From contig NZ_CP011125.1 in assembly GCF_000737325.1 (NCBI RefSeq), positions 1,798,001 through 1,862,000 on the forward strand: a stretch of DNA of 64,000 nt, written 5' to 3'. Position 1 is the first letter of the stretch. Every line of letters begins with the position of its first letter. A model generated the notes under the pieces. The model was not told where the DNA came from. It did no database searches and saw nothing but the letters and a program-made list of their open reading frames with translations. Below, one piece after another: positions 51,582 through 60,560 of the stretch. Made by a program: the position numbers and the translations under genes. The DNA is from Sandaracinus amylolyticus. Its GTDB lineage: Bacteria; Myxococcota_A; Polyangia; Polyangiales; Sandaracinaceae.

Positions 51582-51904
51582 CGCTTCGTCTCCTTCGCTG
51601 CCTCGCGCTCGACGGCCTTCTTGAAGGCCGCGAGCGTCTCGTCCCAGAAGCCGTCGAGCCAGTCGCGCAGCTGCTCGATTCCGCGCTCGTCGACGGCGTA
51701 GAGCCGTCGCGTCCCTTCCGCGCGATCGGTGACCAGCCGCGCCGCCTTCAGCACCTTCAAGTGCTGAGAGACCGCGGACCGGCTCACGTCCATCCCCTGG
51801 GCGATCTCGCCGACCGAGCGCGGTCCGCGCCGAAGACGCGTGAAGACCGCGCGGCGCGTGGGATCGCCGAGCGCGTCGAACACCCGTTCCGCGTGCGCGT
51901 TCAC
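51578..51904 (-). CDS. ArsR-family transcriptional regulator (SRPBCC-linked)
   Basis: 108 residues. Winged helix: 'VFDALGDPTRRAVFTRLRRGPRSVGEIAQGMDVSRSAVSQHLKVLKAARLVTDRAEGTRRLYAVDERGIEQLRDWLDGFWDETLAAFK'. No metal-binding cysteines. This subfamily regulates the linked SRPBCC gene. The GTG at 51904 overlaps the GST stop (GTGA). It probably binds the twin operators before the GST gene. Confidence 0.9.
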   Translation of the reverse strand: MNAHAERVFDALGDPTRRAVFTRLRRGPRSVGEIAQGMDVSRSAVSQHLKVLKAARLVTDRAEGTRRLYAVDERGIEQLRDWLDGFWDETLAAFKKAVEREAAKETKR

Positions 51905-52692
51905 GGACGCTCCGCCCGAGCTTCTGCGCGGAACGAGGAGCGCTCGCCGGACTCGCGCGGGGTCGACGACGCGTCGGCAGCGAGCTCGGGGAAGTACTTC
52001 GCGCGCATCCGCTCCGCGTACGCTACGCACTTCGGCTGCGAGACGAGGAACGCGCGGATCGGGGACTCGATCGGTGTGAGAACGGACGAGGCGAGCGTTC
52101 CGAAGACGACCGCGTCGACGCTCGTCGCCGCCTCGCCGAAGAAGAACGGTCCTTCCGACATGAACGCGAGCACCGCGCGCCAGTCTCGGATCGCCGACTC
52201 GACGATGTCGTCGTGCGAGTGACGCAGGATTCCCTGCTGCCACAGCATGTTCGTGAGGCCGCGCCGCACCGCGCTCTCGACGAACGGGCGGACGATCGCC
52301 GGCACCGCCTGGAACCGCGCGCGCGTATGGCGCGCGCCGTCCTCGTGGAAGAGGTGCGTGTACGCGAGGATGAACGCGTAGTGCTCTTCGAGCGTGCGCT
52401 GCACGAGCAGCGCCGTGGCGCGCTGCGCCGCGTCGAGCGTTGCGTCGGGGTCGCGCCCGCGCGTGCGCACGAGATGCTCGATGACGAGCGTGGAGTCGGC
52501 GATGCGCACGCCGTCGTCCTCGATGAACGGGAGCTTTCCTTTCGGGGCCGAGCGAGGATCCCGTGTCTCGACCACCTCGTAAGGGATCCCCGCGATGCGC
52601 AGCCACGTCTCGAGCTTGCAGCAGAACGGGCTGAGGTTCGGGACCGCGAACATGCGCGGGAACACGAAGAGCTTGATGGGCGCGTTCGTCAC
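51901..52692 (-). CDS. Glutathione S-transferase family protein
   Basis: 263 residues. N-terminal thioredoxin-like domain: 'IKLFVFPRMFAVPNLSPFCCKLETWLRIAGIPYEVVETRDPRSAPKGKLPFIEDDGVRIADSTLVIEHL' (the 'KLPFIEDDG' cis-Pro loop and 'ADSTLVIEHL' glutathione-site Ser are present). The C-terminal helical domain follows ('GEAATSVDAVVFGTLASSV'). It looks like the metaxin/FAXC-like GST group. First gene of an operon with the ArsR and SRPBCC proteins, controlled by two operators. Confidence 0.87.
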   Translation of the reverse strand: MTNAPIKLFVFPRMFAVPNLSPFCCKLETWLRIAGIPYEVVETRDPRSAPKGKLPFIEDDGVRIADSTLVIEHLVRTRGRDPDATLDAAQRATALLVQRTLEEHYAFILAYTHLFHEDGARHTRARFQAVPAIVRPFVESAVRRGLTNMLWQQGILRHSHDDIVESAIRDWRAVLAFMSEGPFFFGEAATSVDAVVFGTLASSVLTPIESPIRAFLVSQPKCVAYAERMRAKYFPELAADASSTPRESGERSSFRAEARAERP

Positions 52693-52720
52693 GACGGCCT
52701 CTCCTCGAGAGCGGATTGAG

Positions 52721-52754
52721 CGTTAGTAGCGACTAACGGTTAGTTGCAACTAAC
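52721..52754. promoter_or_regulatory. Twin operators TTAGTNGCNACTAA upstream of the GST–ArsR–SRPBCC operon
   Basis: Site 1 CGTTAGT-AGCG-ACTAACG (52721–52738) and site 2 GTTAGTTGCAACTAAC (52739–52754, a perfect 16-bp palindrome) abut, centres 17 bp apart. Together they also form an outer dyad GAGCGTTAGT…ACTAACGCTC (52718–52758). The region is very AT-rich for this DNA and begins 29 nt before the GST ATG. It probably binds two ArsR dimers. Confidence 0.65.
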
Positions 52755-52936
52755 GCTCGTCTTTGTCAAGCGACCTCGGAGCGCTGCGTGCTCGTCGGAA
52801 GGTGCACGACGTCAGACGGTCGGGATGGCCGCGCGGTGACGTGCGCCGCACCACGCCCTCGGCTCGTGGCCGAGCGCGCGCGCGGGCGTCCGGTCGGTGC
52901 CGCGCGAGCGGCGCTTGCCGCCTGGAGTGCGCGCCT

Positions 52937-54517
52937 ATGTCGATGGCCGTGGCCGACCTCGCGATGCTTCCGATGTCGAGTGTCGTCGACGCGGTCGGCC
53001 CGTACCGCGTGCTCGCGCGGCTCGCTGCGGGCGGGATGTCGGAGATTCTCCTCGCGCGTCGCGCGGGCGTCGCCGGCCTCGAGCGCCTGGTGGCGGTCAA
53101 GCGCATGTTGCCGGAGACGATCTCCGAGCCACAGCTGCGCGGTGCGCTGATCGACGAAGCGCGCGTCCTCGTCGGCCTGCGCCATCCGAACGTCGTCGCG
53201 GTGCAGGAGCTCGGTTGCGAGGACGAGCAGCTCTACCTCGTGATGGAGTACCTGCGAGGCGACAACCTGCTCGCGCTGACGCGCGCCGCGCGAGAGCACG
53301 GCATCGAGCTCGACGTCGCGCTCGTGGTGCACATCGTCGCCGAGATCTGCGCGGGCTTGCACGCCGCGCACGAGCTCGCCGACGACGATGGGCGATCGCT
53401 GGACGTCGTGCACCGCGACGTGTCGCCGCAGAACGTGTTCGTGACGTTCGAGGGCGAGGTGAAGCTGATCGACTTCGGGATCGTTCGCTTCGCCGATCAG
53501 ATCGCGCGCACGAAGAGCGGAGTGGTGAAGGGCAAGTTCGCGTACATGGCGCCCGAGCAGTTCAGTGGAGAGCCGCTCGATCGACGAATCGACGTGTTCG
53601 CGACCGGCGTGGTGCTGCACGAGCTGCTGACCGGACGACGCCTGTTCGCGCGCTCCAACGATCGCGACATGTTGATGGCGATCCTCTCGGACCCGGTGCC
53701 GCGTCCGTCCGAGGCCGCGCCGTCGCGAGGCATCCCTCGCGCGCTCGACGAGATCTGCATGCGCGCGCTCGCCCGCGATCGGAACGATCGATTCGCGACC
53801 GCGGGCGAGATGCGCGCCGCGCTGCGAGCGCTGCTCCCCGCGCTCGATCCACGGCTCGATGCGCGCGAGACGTTGTCGCAGCTGACGCGCCGCGTGCTCG
53901 CGTCGCGGCTCGCCGAGGTGGACGCGCTGCTCCGTCGTGCGCGCCGGCCGACCACCGACCAATTCGATCGCGCTGCCGCGCTCGGCGCCGTCGCGCGCAC
54001 CGAGCCGACTGCGCCGCTCGAGATCGACGTCGTGGTCGAGCTCGACGTCGAGCCCGTCGCGCAGCCACGCGCGCAGCGCCCTCGCGCGCCCATGCTGCGC
54101 GATCCGATCGCCGCCTCCGTCCTTCCCGTCGTCGCGGCGACTGCGCTCCTCGTGCTCGCGGCGCTCGGGATCTCGGCGATGCGTCCCGCCCACCCACGGC
54201 CGCAGCTGCCCGAGTTCGGCGCGCCAGGCGTCACGACGACGCCTGCTGCGTCACCGAGCGACCCGCCGGCGGTGCGCTCGCACGCGCCCGAGACGATCCG
54301 CGTGTCGGTCCACTCGGAGCCTGCGGGCGCCGTCGTGACCGTCGCCGGCGAGGCGCGCGGCGTCACGCCGCTCGCGCTCGAGCTCCCCCGCGGGAGCGCG
54401 TCGATCGATCTCGCGCTCGCGCTCGACGGTCACGTCACCACGCGACAGACGCTGCTGCCCGACGAGAGCCAGCGGCTCGTCGTGCACCTCGCGCCGACGT
54501 GCACCGGCTCGCGCTGA
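52937..54517 (+). CDS. Eukaryotic-type Ser/Thr protein kinase with C-terminal PEGA-like domain
   Basis: 526 residues. Kinase domain ~25–290: beta-3 Lys in 'LVAVKRMLPE', catalytic loop 'DVVHRDVSPQNVFV', 'LIDFGIVRF', 'YMAPEQFSG'. After a Pro/Ala-rich linker a transmembrane helix 'SVLPVVAATALLVLAALGISAM' (~395–415) precedes a periplasmic PEGA-like domain ('IRVSVHSEPAGAVVTVAGEARGVTPLALELPRGSASIDLALALDGHV'). The kinase looks active. Such proteins are abundant in myxobacteria and sense surface or envelope signals. The ATG at 52937 begins the family sequence. Confidence 0.93.
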   Translation: MSMAVADLAMLPMSSVVDAVGPYRVLARLAAGGMSEILLARRAGVAGLERLVAVKRMLPETISEPQLRGALIDEARVLVGLRHPNVVAVQELGCEDEQLYLVMEYLRGDNLLALTRAAREHGIELDVALVVHIVAEICAGLHAAHELADDDGRSLDVVHRDVSPQNVFVTFEGEVKLIDFGIVRFADQIARTKSGVVKGKFAYMAPEQFSGEPLDRRIDVFATGVVLHELLTGRRLFARSNDRDMLMAILSDPVPRPSEAAPSRGIPRALDEICMRALARDRNDRFATAGEMRAALRALLPALDPRLDARETLSQLTRRVLASRLAEVDALLRRARRPTTDQFDRAAALGAVARTEPTAPLEIDVVVELDVEPVAQPRAQRPRAPMLRDPIAASVLPVVAATALLVLAALGISAMRPAHPRPQLPEFGAPGVTTTPAASPSDPPAVRSHAPETIRVSVHSEPAGAVVTVAGEARGVTPLALELPRGSASIDLALALDGHVTTRQTLLPDESQRLVVHLAPTCTGSR

Positions 54518-54598
54518 GCGCCCACGCACCGCCGGTCCGCCCGTGACGTCGCTGCGGCACGGCCGCCTGGACTCGCACGTCGAGCGCACGATCGCCGC

Positions 54599-55060
54599 AT
54601 GACCACGTGGCTGCTTCGCCGCGGGGGAGACCGACTCGCGGGCTTTCGGTCGCGTGCGCGCGTCGCTACGAGCGCAATTGCGAGGTGGGGCGGGATGCAG
54701 TGCTTCAATCACGTGCTCGACGTCGTCGTGGTGGTCGATCGCTCCGAGACACTGGACATGTTCTGCGACGCGTTCGCGTGCTTCGGCTGGCGCGCGCGCG
54801 CGTTCGCGGATCCCGAGTCCGCGTGGAACGCGATCGTGCAGCGGCCGCCTCACGTCGTGATCGCGAGCACGACACGCGCGGAGCTGCTCGCTCGCATCCG
54901 CGCGAGCTCCGCCGCATCGCGCATCGCCGTGCTGTCGGTCCGGACCGACGACGACGATCGCGAGCGCCAGCGCTACGCGGACGTGCTGAGCGTCGCGACG
55001 ATCGTGCAGCGGCTCGTCGAAGACATGGCGTACCGCCAAGCGCACTGGCGCGGGTGGTGA
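54599..55060 (+). CDS. Degenerate receiver-like protein
   Basis: 153 residues. From about residue 38 the pattern 'VVVVVDRSETLDMFCDAFACFGWRARAFADPESAWNAIVQRPPHVVIASTTRAELLARIRASSAASRIAVLSV' follows a response-regulator receiver fold. The acidic pair is reduced to one Asp ('VDRSE'), the phospho-acceptor is replaced (Ser in 'VVIAST'), and the Lys is lost. It cannot be phosphorylated in the usual way. The start may be ATG 54599 or the ATG at 54695; the shorter one leaves the domain alone. Role unknown, perhaps as a binding partner of kinases. Confidence 0.6.
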   Translation: MTTWLLRRGGDRLAGFRSRARVATSAIARWGGMQCFNHVLDVVVVVDRSETLDMFCDAFACFGWRARAFADPESAWNAIVQRPPHVVIASTTRAELLARIRASSAASRIAVLSVRTDDDDRERQRYADVLSVATIVQRLVEDMAYRQAHWRGW

Positions 55061-55073
55061 GCGCTCGCGCGCT

Positions 55074-55316
55074 TCATCGCTGCACGTCTGCGCGTGTCCC
55101 CGCGTCGATGAAGAGCGAGAACGCCCGCGCGTAGGCTCGCGCGAGCGTCTTCCGCAGCGAGTCCCCTTCGGTCGTCGCGTCGAGCTGCGACGCGAGCACG
55201 CGCGCGACGTGGCGCGCACGAGCAGAGCGCGCGTACCAGTCGTCCGGGACCGTCGTGTCGACCCCCGCGAGCTCCGCGAGGTCACGGAACGCGTTCACCC
55301 ATTCGTCCTCCGTCAT
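55074..55316 (-). CDS. Small acidic protein of unknown function
   Basis: 80 residues. 'EDEWVNAFRDLAELAGVDTTVPDDWYARSARARHVARVLASQLD' is helical and has coding-like codon use. No family is recognised. It converges on the degenerate receiver gene (13 nt apart). ATG at 55316. Confidence 0.5.
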   Translation of the reverse strand: MTEDEWVNAFRDLAELAGVDTTVPDDWYARSARARHVARVLASQLDATTEGDSLRKTLARAYARAFSLFIDAGTRADVQR

Positions 55317-55366
55317 GGAGCGCGGGGCGACATAGGGCCCGCACCCGCGGACGCAACGCACGCGAG

Positions 55367-55735
55367 CTACAGCGAGCCCGCGCCGGCCTCGGCCCACGCG
55401 ATGGGCGTTCCGCCGGGCTCGAGCGCGTCGACGGACGCCCACGATCGTCCGTCGCGGCTCGCCCAGACGCTCTGCTCGAGCCCGCGCCGTCCCTCGAGCC
55501 CACGCGCTCGCCACGCGTGCTTCACCACGACGACGAGCCCGCGCGCGCCGAAGTCGAAGAGCTCTGCGCGCACGACGTGCTCGATCGTCCGCCCGTCGTC
55601 CCGCGCCGTGCCTGCGACGACGCGGGGCACCTTCACGCGCGCGCGCTCACCGTCGATCGTGACGAACACGTGCACGGTCGACGGCGGACCCTCGGTCACC
55701 GGGACGAGCTCGATCGTCGCGCTTCGAATCGGCAT
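55367..55735 (-). CDS. Hypothetical protein with beta-rich repeat
   Basis: 122 residues. 'ATIELVPVTEGPPSTVHVFVTIDGERARVKVPRVVAGTARDDGRTIEHVVRAELFDFGARGLVVVVKHAWR' is beta-strand rich and the end 'SVWASRDGRSWASVDALEPGGTPIAWAEAG' resembles single repeats from sialidase-like folds. No family is recognised. ATG at 55735 is chosen; a GTG nine bases upstream is possible. It is divergent from the three-PAS kinase. Confidence 0.5.
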   Translation of the reverse strand: MPIRSATIELVPVTEGPPSTVHVFVTIDGERARVKVPRVVAGTARDDGRTIEHVVRAELFDFGARGLVVVVKHAWRARGLEGRRGLEQSVWASRDGRSWASVDALEPGGTPIAWAEAGAGSL

Positions 55736-55906
55736 CTCGCTCACGCATGACGCATGCGCCGCCCATACGCGACATGAGCGCGGTGTGGGCTCGTCGACAG
55801 AGCGGCGCGCGCACCACACCCATCGTGTGGCCGGCCGCCCCGCGAACCGCGAGCGTGCTCGAGCGGATGCGAGCGGCCGCGCGGCGAGGCACGGCGGGCG
55901 TACGCC

Positions 55907-58231
55907 TTGCACGACACCGACGCGCGCAACGTCGGAACACCGTCGCGTGCTCGGGTAGGCGTGCAGGTCCAGGTCTTCAGCGAGAACGCGGGCCGAGAGA
56001 CGCTCGCGCACGCGATCGAGCGCCGCCGCGACGAGATCCGGCGCGCGTGGTTGGAGCGACTGCGAGCGGACCTGAGTGGGCACGACGTCGACGCGGCCGA
56101 GCTCGTCGATCTCGCGGACGGGTACATCGATCGACTCACGCAGCTGCTCCGCGGCGGCTCGCCGGTCGAGCGCATCAGCGCGTGGACCGACATCGCGCAT
56201 CGATACGCGGTGACCGGCATTCGACTCGGCTTCGACATCGAGCAGGTCGTGCGAGAGATGTCGCAGCTGCGCTCGGCGGTCGCCGCGGTGCTCGCCGCCG
56301 AAGGGCTGAGCTCGGACGTGCTCCACACGGTGCTCGACGAGGCGATCGCGGCGTCGGCCGCCGAGTTCTCGCGCCTCGCGAACGCCCATCTCCGCGAGGC
56401 CGAGGAGCGCTACGAGCTGCTCGTCGCAGGCGCGCGCGAGTACGCGATCTTCCTGCTCGACGCGCACGGTCGGGTCGCGAGCTGGAACTCGGGCGCCGAG
56501 CGCATCAAGGGCTATCGAGCGTCGGAGATCCTCGGCCAGCCCTACGACGTGTTCTTCCTGCCCGAGGACCGCGCATCCGGAGAGCCTTCGCGCCTGCTCG
56601 CGGAAGCACGCGTGAACGGCGAGCACAAAGGACGGCACCGCCGTCTGCGCAAAGACGGCTCCGTGTTCTGGGCGGACGTCACGCTCACTGCGGTCTTCGA
56701 CGACTCGGGCGCACTGCGCGGCTTCTCGAAGATCACCCGTGACGCGACCGCGCAAGTCGAGGCCGAGGCCGAGGCCATGCAGCGTGAGCGACTGTCGGCG
56801 ATCCTCGAGTCGGCCGTCGACGCGATCATCGCGACGGACTCGAGCGGTCGGATCGCCCTCTTCAATCGCGCCGCGGAGCGCGCGTTCGGGTGCACTGCGG
56901 CCGACGCCGTCGGTCGGTCGATCGAGACGTTCCTGCCCGGCGCACGTCTCTCGAGCATCTCCGAGGAATGCAGCGCGCACCGACCGCTCCCGGGTCTGGT
57001 GGCGGACGCCGGGCCGTTCTCCACGCTCGAAGCGCGCCGAGCCAATGGCGAGGAGTTCCCGGTCGAGGTCACGTTCGCGCCGACCGAGATCGGCGGTGCT
57101 CGGTACTACGCGGCGATCGTGCGCGACATCAGCGCGCGGGTGCGCGCCGAGCGCGCGAGACGCGAGGCGGAGTCGCGCCTGGAGGAGATCGCCGACAACA
57201 CGAGCGCTCTCATCTACATCAAGGATCGCGAGGGCCGATTCCTGCTGGTCAACCGCGCGTTCGAGAGGGTCTTCGGCCTCACGCGCGCGCAGATGCTCGG
57301 CAAGACCGACGCGGACTTCTTCTCGCCGGACCTGGTCGCGCGGTTCCGGGAGAGCGATCTCGAGGTCGTCGCGCGCGGCAGCGCGCTCACCGTGGAGGAG
57401 CTGGTGCCCGTGGGCGGCAGGCTCCGGACGAACCTGTCGGTGAAGTTCCCGCTCCGCGACGAGGACGGAGAGATCTACGCGACCGGTGGGATCTCGACCG
57501 ACGTCAACGAGCAAGTCGAGGCGCGCGACGCGCTCGAGCGGGAGGGCCAGCTCCGCGAGCTCTTCGTCGGAGTGCTCGCGCACGATCTCCGGAACCCGCT
57601 GAACGCGATCATCATGACCTCTGCGGCCCTGCTCGCGCGCCGGGGGCTCGATGATTCCGCGGTGAAGAACGTCGAGCGCATCGCGAACGGCGCGAAGCGG
57701 ATCGCGGGGCTCGTCGACGTCCTGCTCGACTTCACGCGCGTGCGCTCCGGCGCCGGCATCGAGCTCCAGCTCCGCGCCGCGAGCTTCCACGACATCTGCC
57801 GTCACGTCGTGGACGAGGCCGCAGCGGCCCAACCGACGCGGAAGATCGAGTGCTCGTTCGAAGGCGATCCTGCGGGCGAGTGGGACGCGGTCCGGATCGC
57901 GCAGGTCGTGAGCAACCTGATCAGCAACGCGCTCGCGCACGGTCGCGCCGACGCGCCGGTGAGCGTGAACGTCCGCGGGACGTCGAGCGAGATCACGCTC
58001 GAGGTGCGGAACGCCAACGTGGGAGCGCCGCTCGCGCGGGAGCAGATCGACCGCATCTTCGATCCGTTCACGCGCGGCTCGCGCACCGGAGGCCGAGGCG
58101 GGCTCGGCCTCGGTCTCTTCATCGTCGATCAGGCTGTGCGCGCGCACGGCGGCGCGGTGCGCGTCGAGAGCGACGCGGAGCGCGGGACGGCGTTCGTGGT
58201 GACGCTCCCGCGGCATCCGCGCACGCCGTGA
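55907..58231 (+). CDS. RsbRD-type domain, three PAS domains and histidine kinase
   Basis: 774 residues if the TTG at 55907 is used (756 from the GTG at 55961). Residues ~30–150 are an RsbRD-like all-helical domain ('RRDEIRRAWLERLRADLSGHDVDAAELVDLADGYIDRL'). Then three PAS domains (~165–275, 290–405, 420–535: 'YAIFLLDAHGRVASWNSGAERIKGY', 'DAIIATDSSGRIALFNRAAERAFG', 'ALIYIKDREGRFLLVNRAFERVFG'), HisKA with 'GVLAHDLRNPLNAIIMTSA' (His ~556) and HATPase ('NLISNALAHG', 'GGRGGLGLGLFIVDQAVRAHGG'). Cytoplasmic. It is probably an RsbR-type stress sensor with kinase output. No partner regulator is adjacent. Confidence 0.9.
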   Translation: MHDTDARNVGTPSRARVGVQVQVFSENAGRETLAHAIERRRDEIRRAWLERLRADLSGHDVDAAELVDLADGYIDRLTQLLRGGSPVERISAWTDIAHRYAVTGIRLGFDIEQVVREMSQLRSAVAAVLAAEGLSSDVLHTVLDEAIAASAAEFSRLANAHLREAEERYELLVAGAREYAIFLLDAHGRVASWNSGAERIKGYRASEILGQPYDVFFLPEDRASGEPSRLLAEARVNGEHKGRHRRLRKDGSVFWADVTLTAVFDDSGALRGFSKITRDATAQVEAEAEAMQRERLSAILESAVDAIIATDSSGRIALFNRAAERAFGCTAADAVGRSIETFLPGARLSSISEECSAHRPLPGLVADAGPFSTLEARRANGEEFPVEVTFAPTEIGGARYYAAIVRDISARVRAERARREAESRLEEIADNTSALIYIKDREGRFLLVNRAFERVFGLTRAQMLGKTDADFFSPDLVARFRESDLEVVARGSALTVEELVPVGGRLRTNLSVKFPLRDEDGEIYATGGISTDVNEQVEARDALEREGQLRELFVGVLAHDLRNPLNAIIMTSAALLARRGLDDSAVKNVERIANGAKRIAGLVDVLLDFTRVRSGAGIELQLRAASFHDICRHVVDEAAAAQPTRKIECSFEGDPAGEWDAVRIAQVVSNLISNALAHGRADAPVSVNVRGTSSEITLEVRNANVGAPLAREQIDRIFDPFTRGSRTGGRGGLGLGLFIVDQAVRAHGGAVRVESDAERGTAFVVTLPRHPRTP

Positions 58232-58240
58232 GACGGCGGC

Positions 58241-59293
58241 TCAGGGCAGGGCGAGCCGAACGATCTGCCGCCCGACGCTCGCGAGCTGGCGGAGCAGCGG
58301 CGCCGAGCGGTACGTCTGCCCGTAGCGCTCGCAGAGCGCGCGCACGCGCGGCGCGACCTCCGGATATCGCGATGCAGGCAGATCCGGGAACAGATGGTGC
58401 TCGATCTGATGGCTCAGGTGCCCGCTCAGCAGGTGCATCCAGCGCTCACCCTCGATGTTCGCGGAGCCGTTGATCTGCCGCACGTACCACTCGCCCCGAC
58501 TCTCGTGCTCGGTCTCGTCCTCGCGATAGACGCGCACGCCCTCCGGGAAATGACCGCAGAAGATGATGGCGAACGCCCACACGTTGCGCGTCCCGTTCGC
58601 GACGAGGTTGCCCGCGATCACGCGCGGCGCGTTCCACAGCGCGAGCGCGGGGAAGAAGAGATAGTCCTTCGCGAGCTGCCACTTCGCCTTCGCGAGGAAG
58701 GGGCGCGCGCGCCGCGCGAGCTCACGCCACGACTGGTCGCCGCACATCGTCTCGAAGATGCGGAGCTCGTGCGTGCCCACGCCCCACTGGAACGAGAGGG
58801 CGAGCCCCGCCGCGACCAGCGGCTGCGAGAGATGCGAGGGGCGCCACGCCTGCTCCGGCGCGACGCGCAGGAACATGTAGCCGACGTCGCGATCCTTCCC
58901 GAGGATGTTGGTGAAGGTGTGGTGCTCGTAGTTGTGGGAGCGGCGCCAGTCGTCGCTCGTGCACGCGATGTCCCACTCGTACGTGCTCGAGCGGAGCGCG
59001 GGATCGCCGGTCCAGTCGTACTGGCCGTGCATCACGTTGTGCCCGATCTCCATGTTCTCGAGGATCTTCGAGATGCCCAGCGCGCCCGCGCCGACCACGA
59101 AGCTGATCGGATCGATCCCGACGTGGAGCAGCGTGCGCCCTGCGATCTCGAGCGCGCTCGCAGCGCGCATCACGCCGCGGATGTGATCGACGTCGCGCTG
59201 GCCGAGGCTCGCGATCACCTCGTCTCGGATCGCGTCGAGCTCGCGCCCGAGCGCGTCGGCTTCGTCCGTCGTGAGAGCTCGGCTCGGCGTCAT
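58241..59293 (-). CDS. Membrane fatty acid desaturase
   Basis: 350 residues. Three histidine boxes: HNVMH (85–89), HNYEHH (120–125) and HQIEHH (295–300). It fits membrane acyl-lipid/acyl-CoA desaturases that use electrons from ferredoxin. 'GHLSHQIEHHLFPDLPASRY' is typical of front-end or delta-9 types. Its upstream partner, 12 nt away on the same strand, is a ferredoxin reductase-like flavoprotein. A TetR gene lies divergently. The pair resembles DesBC under DesT-type control. Confidence 0.93.
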   Translation of the reverse strand: MTPSRALTTDEADALGRELDAIRDEVIASLGQRDVDHIRGVMRAASALEIAGRTLLHVGIDPISFVVGAGALGISKILENMEIGHNVMHGQYDWTGDPALRSSTYEWDIACTSDDWRRSHNYEHHTFTNILGKDRDVGYMFLRVAPEQAWRPSHLSQPLVAAGLALSFQWGVGTHELRIFETMCGDQSWRELARRARPFLAKAKWQLAKDYLFFPALALWNAPRVIAGNLVANGTRNVWAFAIIFCGHFPEGVRVYREDETEHESRGEWYVRQINGSANIEGERWMHLLSGHLSHQIEHHLFPDLPASRYPEVAPRVRALCERYGQTYRSAPLLRQLASVGRQIVRLALP

Positions 59294-59305
59294 GGTGCGC
59301 TCCGG

Positions 59306-60406
59306 TCAGAGGAGGAGGTCGAGATCGGTGCACGGCGCGGAGACACACAGCTGGATCTCCTCGTCGCCCGCGCCCGACGTCGCGCCGGTGAGCAGGCTCT
59401 TCACCACGCCCGATCGCTTGCGGGTCGTGCACGAGCGACAGATCCCCATGCGGCACCCCGACGAGGGCCGCTCGCCCGCGCGCTCGAGCTGCACGAGCAG
59501 GCTCTCGCACGAGCTCACCTCGATCGTGCGACCCACGCGCGAGAGTGAGAGCGACAGCGCGCGTGCGTCGTCGGCGGGCTCGATCGGCGGGGGCGCGAAG
59601 CGCTCGCGCCGGAGCCGCGCTTCCGCGCCGGCGCGGCGCCACGTCTGCTCGACGCGCGCCATCATCGCGGGCGGACCGCAGAGCCACGTCGAGCGCGACG
59701 CGAAGTCGGGCACGAGCGCGGCGAAGCGCGCTTCGTCGAAGCCGACCGGCGCGCCCGGCTCGTCGTCGAGGCACCACACCACGCGCAGCCCGCGATGCGC
59801 CGCGGCGAGCGCTTCGATCGCCTCGCGGAAGATCACGTCGCGGCGGCTCCGCGCGTGATGCACGAGCACCACGTCGCGGACGAGATCACGCGCGGCGAGG
59901 TCGCGGAGCATCGCGGCGATCGGCGTGATCCCGGAGCCGCCGCTCAGCATCAGCAGCCGCTCGGGCGTCGGCTCGGGCAGCACGAAGTCGCCCGCGGGAG
60001 GGCTCAGCACGAGCACGTCGCCGACACGCACGCGGTCGTGCAGCCAGTTGGACACGCGACCGCCCGGGACGCGCTTGGCCGTGATCGAGACGAGGCGCTC
60101 ACCAGGGACGGGCGCCGACGAGATCGAGTAGCAGCGCCGAACGCGCGCACCATCGATCTCGAGCTCGACCATCGTGTGCTGTCCCGCCCGGTGCGCGCGC
60201 CAGCGTCGGTTCGGGCGCAGCACGAGCGTGCGCGCGTCGGGCGTCTCCTCGACGATCGAGACCACGCGCGCGCGGATCTCGGTGAGCGACGCCGTGAGCG
60301 CGAGCTCCCTGCACCAGAGCTCCGCCTGGCGATCGAGGAGGAGACGGCGCGCCACGCCGCGCCCGGTCGCGCGGCACGCATCGACGATGCTCTCGGCCCT
60401 GGGCAT
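59306..60406 (-). CDS. Ferredoxin–NAD(P) reductase with C-terminal [2Fe-2S] domain
   Basis: 366 residues. FAD-binding 'RCYSISSAP', NAD-binding 'LMLSGGSGITPIAAMLRDL' and 'STWLCGPPAMM', and a C-terminal plant-type ferredoxin with 'GCRMGICRSCTTRKRSG' plus a late Cys in 'EIQLCVSAP' (Cx4Cx2C…C). It passes electrons from NADPH or NADH to the desaturase downstream. It is the first gene of the two-gene unit. An operator lies 25 nt upstream. Confidence 0.92.
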   Translation of the reverse strand: MPRAESIVDACRATGRGVARRLLLDRQAELWCRELALTASLTEIRARVVSIVEETPDARTLVLRPNRRWRAHRAGQHTMVELEIDGARVRRCYSISSAPVPGERLVSITAKRVPGGRVSNWLHDRVRVGDVLVLSPPAGDFVLPEPTPERLLMLSGGSGITPIAAMLRDLAARDLVRDVVLVHHARSRRDVIFREAIEALAAAHRGLRVVWCLDDEPGAPVGFDEARFAALVPDFASRSTWLCGPPAMMARVEQTWRRAGAEARLRRERFAPPPIEPADDARALSLSLSRVGRTIEVSSCESLLVQLERAGERPSSGCRMGICRSCTTRKRSGVVKSLLTGATSGAGDEEIQLCVSAPCTDLDLLL

Positions 60407-60430
60407 GGGTTCCGCGTCCTCCGCAAAGAT

Positions 60431-60450
60431 ACCTACGCTCGCGTAACATC
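60431..60450. promoter_or_regulatory. TetR operator copy 1 (desaturase/reductase side)
   Basis: ACCTACGCTCGCGTAACATC contains the dyad TACGC-TC-GCGTA (60434–60445). It matches the copy 100 bp away at 15 of 20 positions and lies 25 nt before the reductase ATG on the minus strand. Confidence 0.55.
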
Positions 60451-60530
60451 GGGCTCAAGTCATGGTCTCGTCATCGTTCCGTATCGGGCGAACGAGCGCT
60501 CGATCGTCGTCGCGACGAAACGATGGTGAA

Positions 60531-60550
60531 ACCTACGTCTGCGTAGTATC
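60531..60550. promoter_or_regulatory. TetR operator copy 2 (TetR side)
   Basis: ACCTACGTCTGCGTAGTATC contains the dyad CTACG-TCTG-CGTAG (60533–60546). It ends 10 nt before the TetR ATG. Near identity with copy 1, at exactly 100 bp, supports one regulator for both directions. Confidence 0.6.
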
Positions 60551-60560
60551 GTGGAGCGCG

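Noticed and set aside
55736-58216. The upstream extension of the small minus-strand gene that ends at 55367.
   Set aside because: It is antisense to the three-PAS kinase; only the part from 55735 down is plausible.
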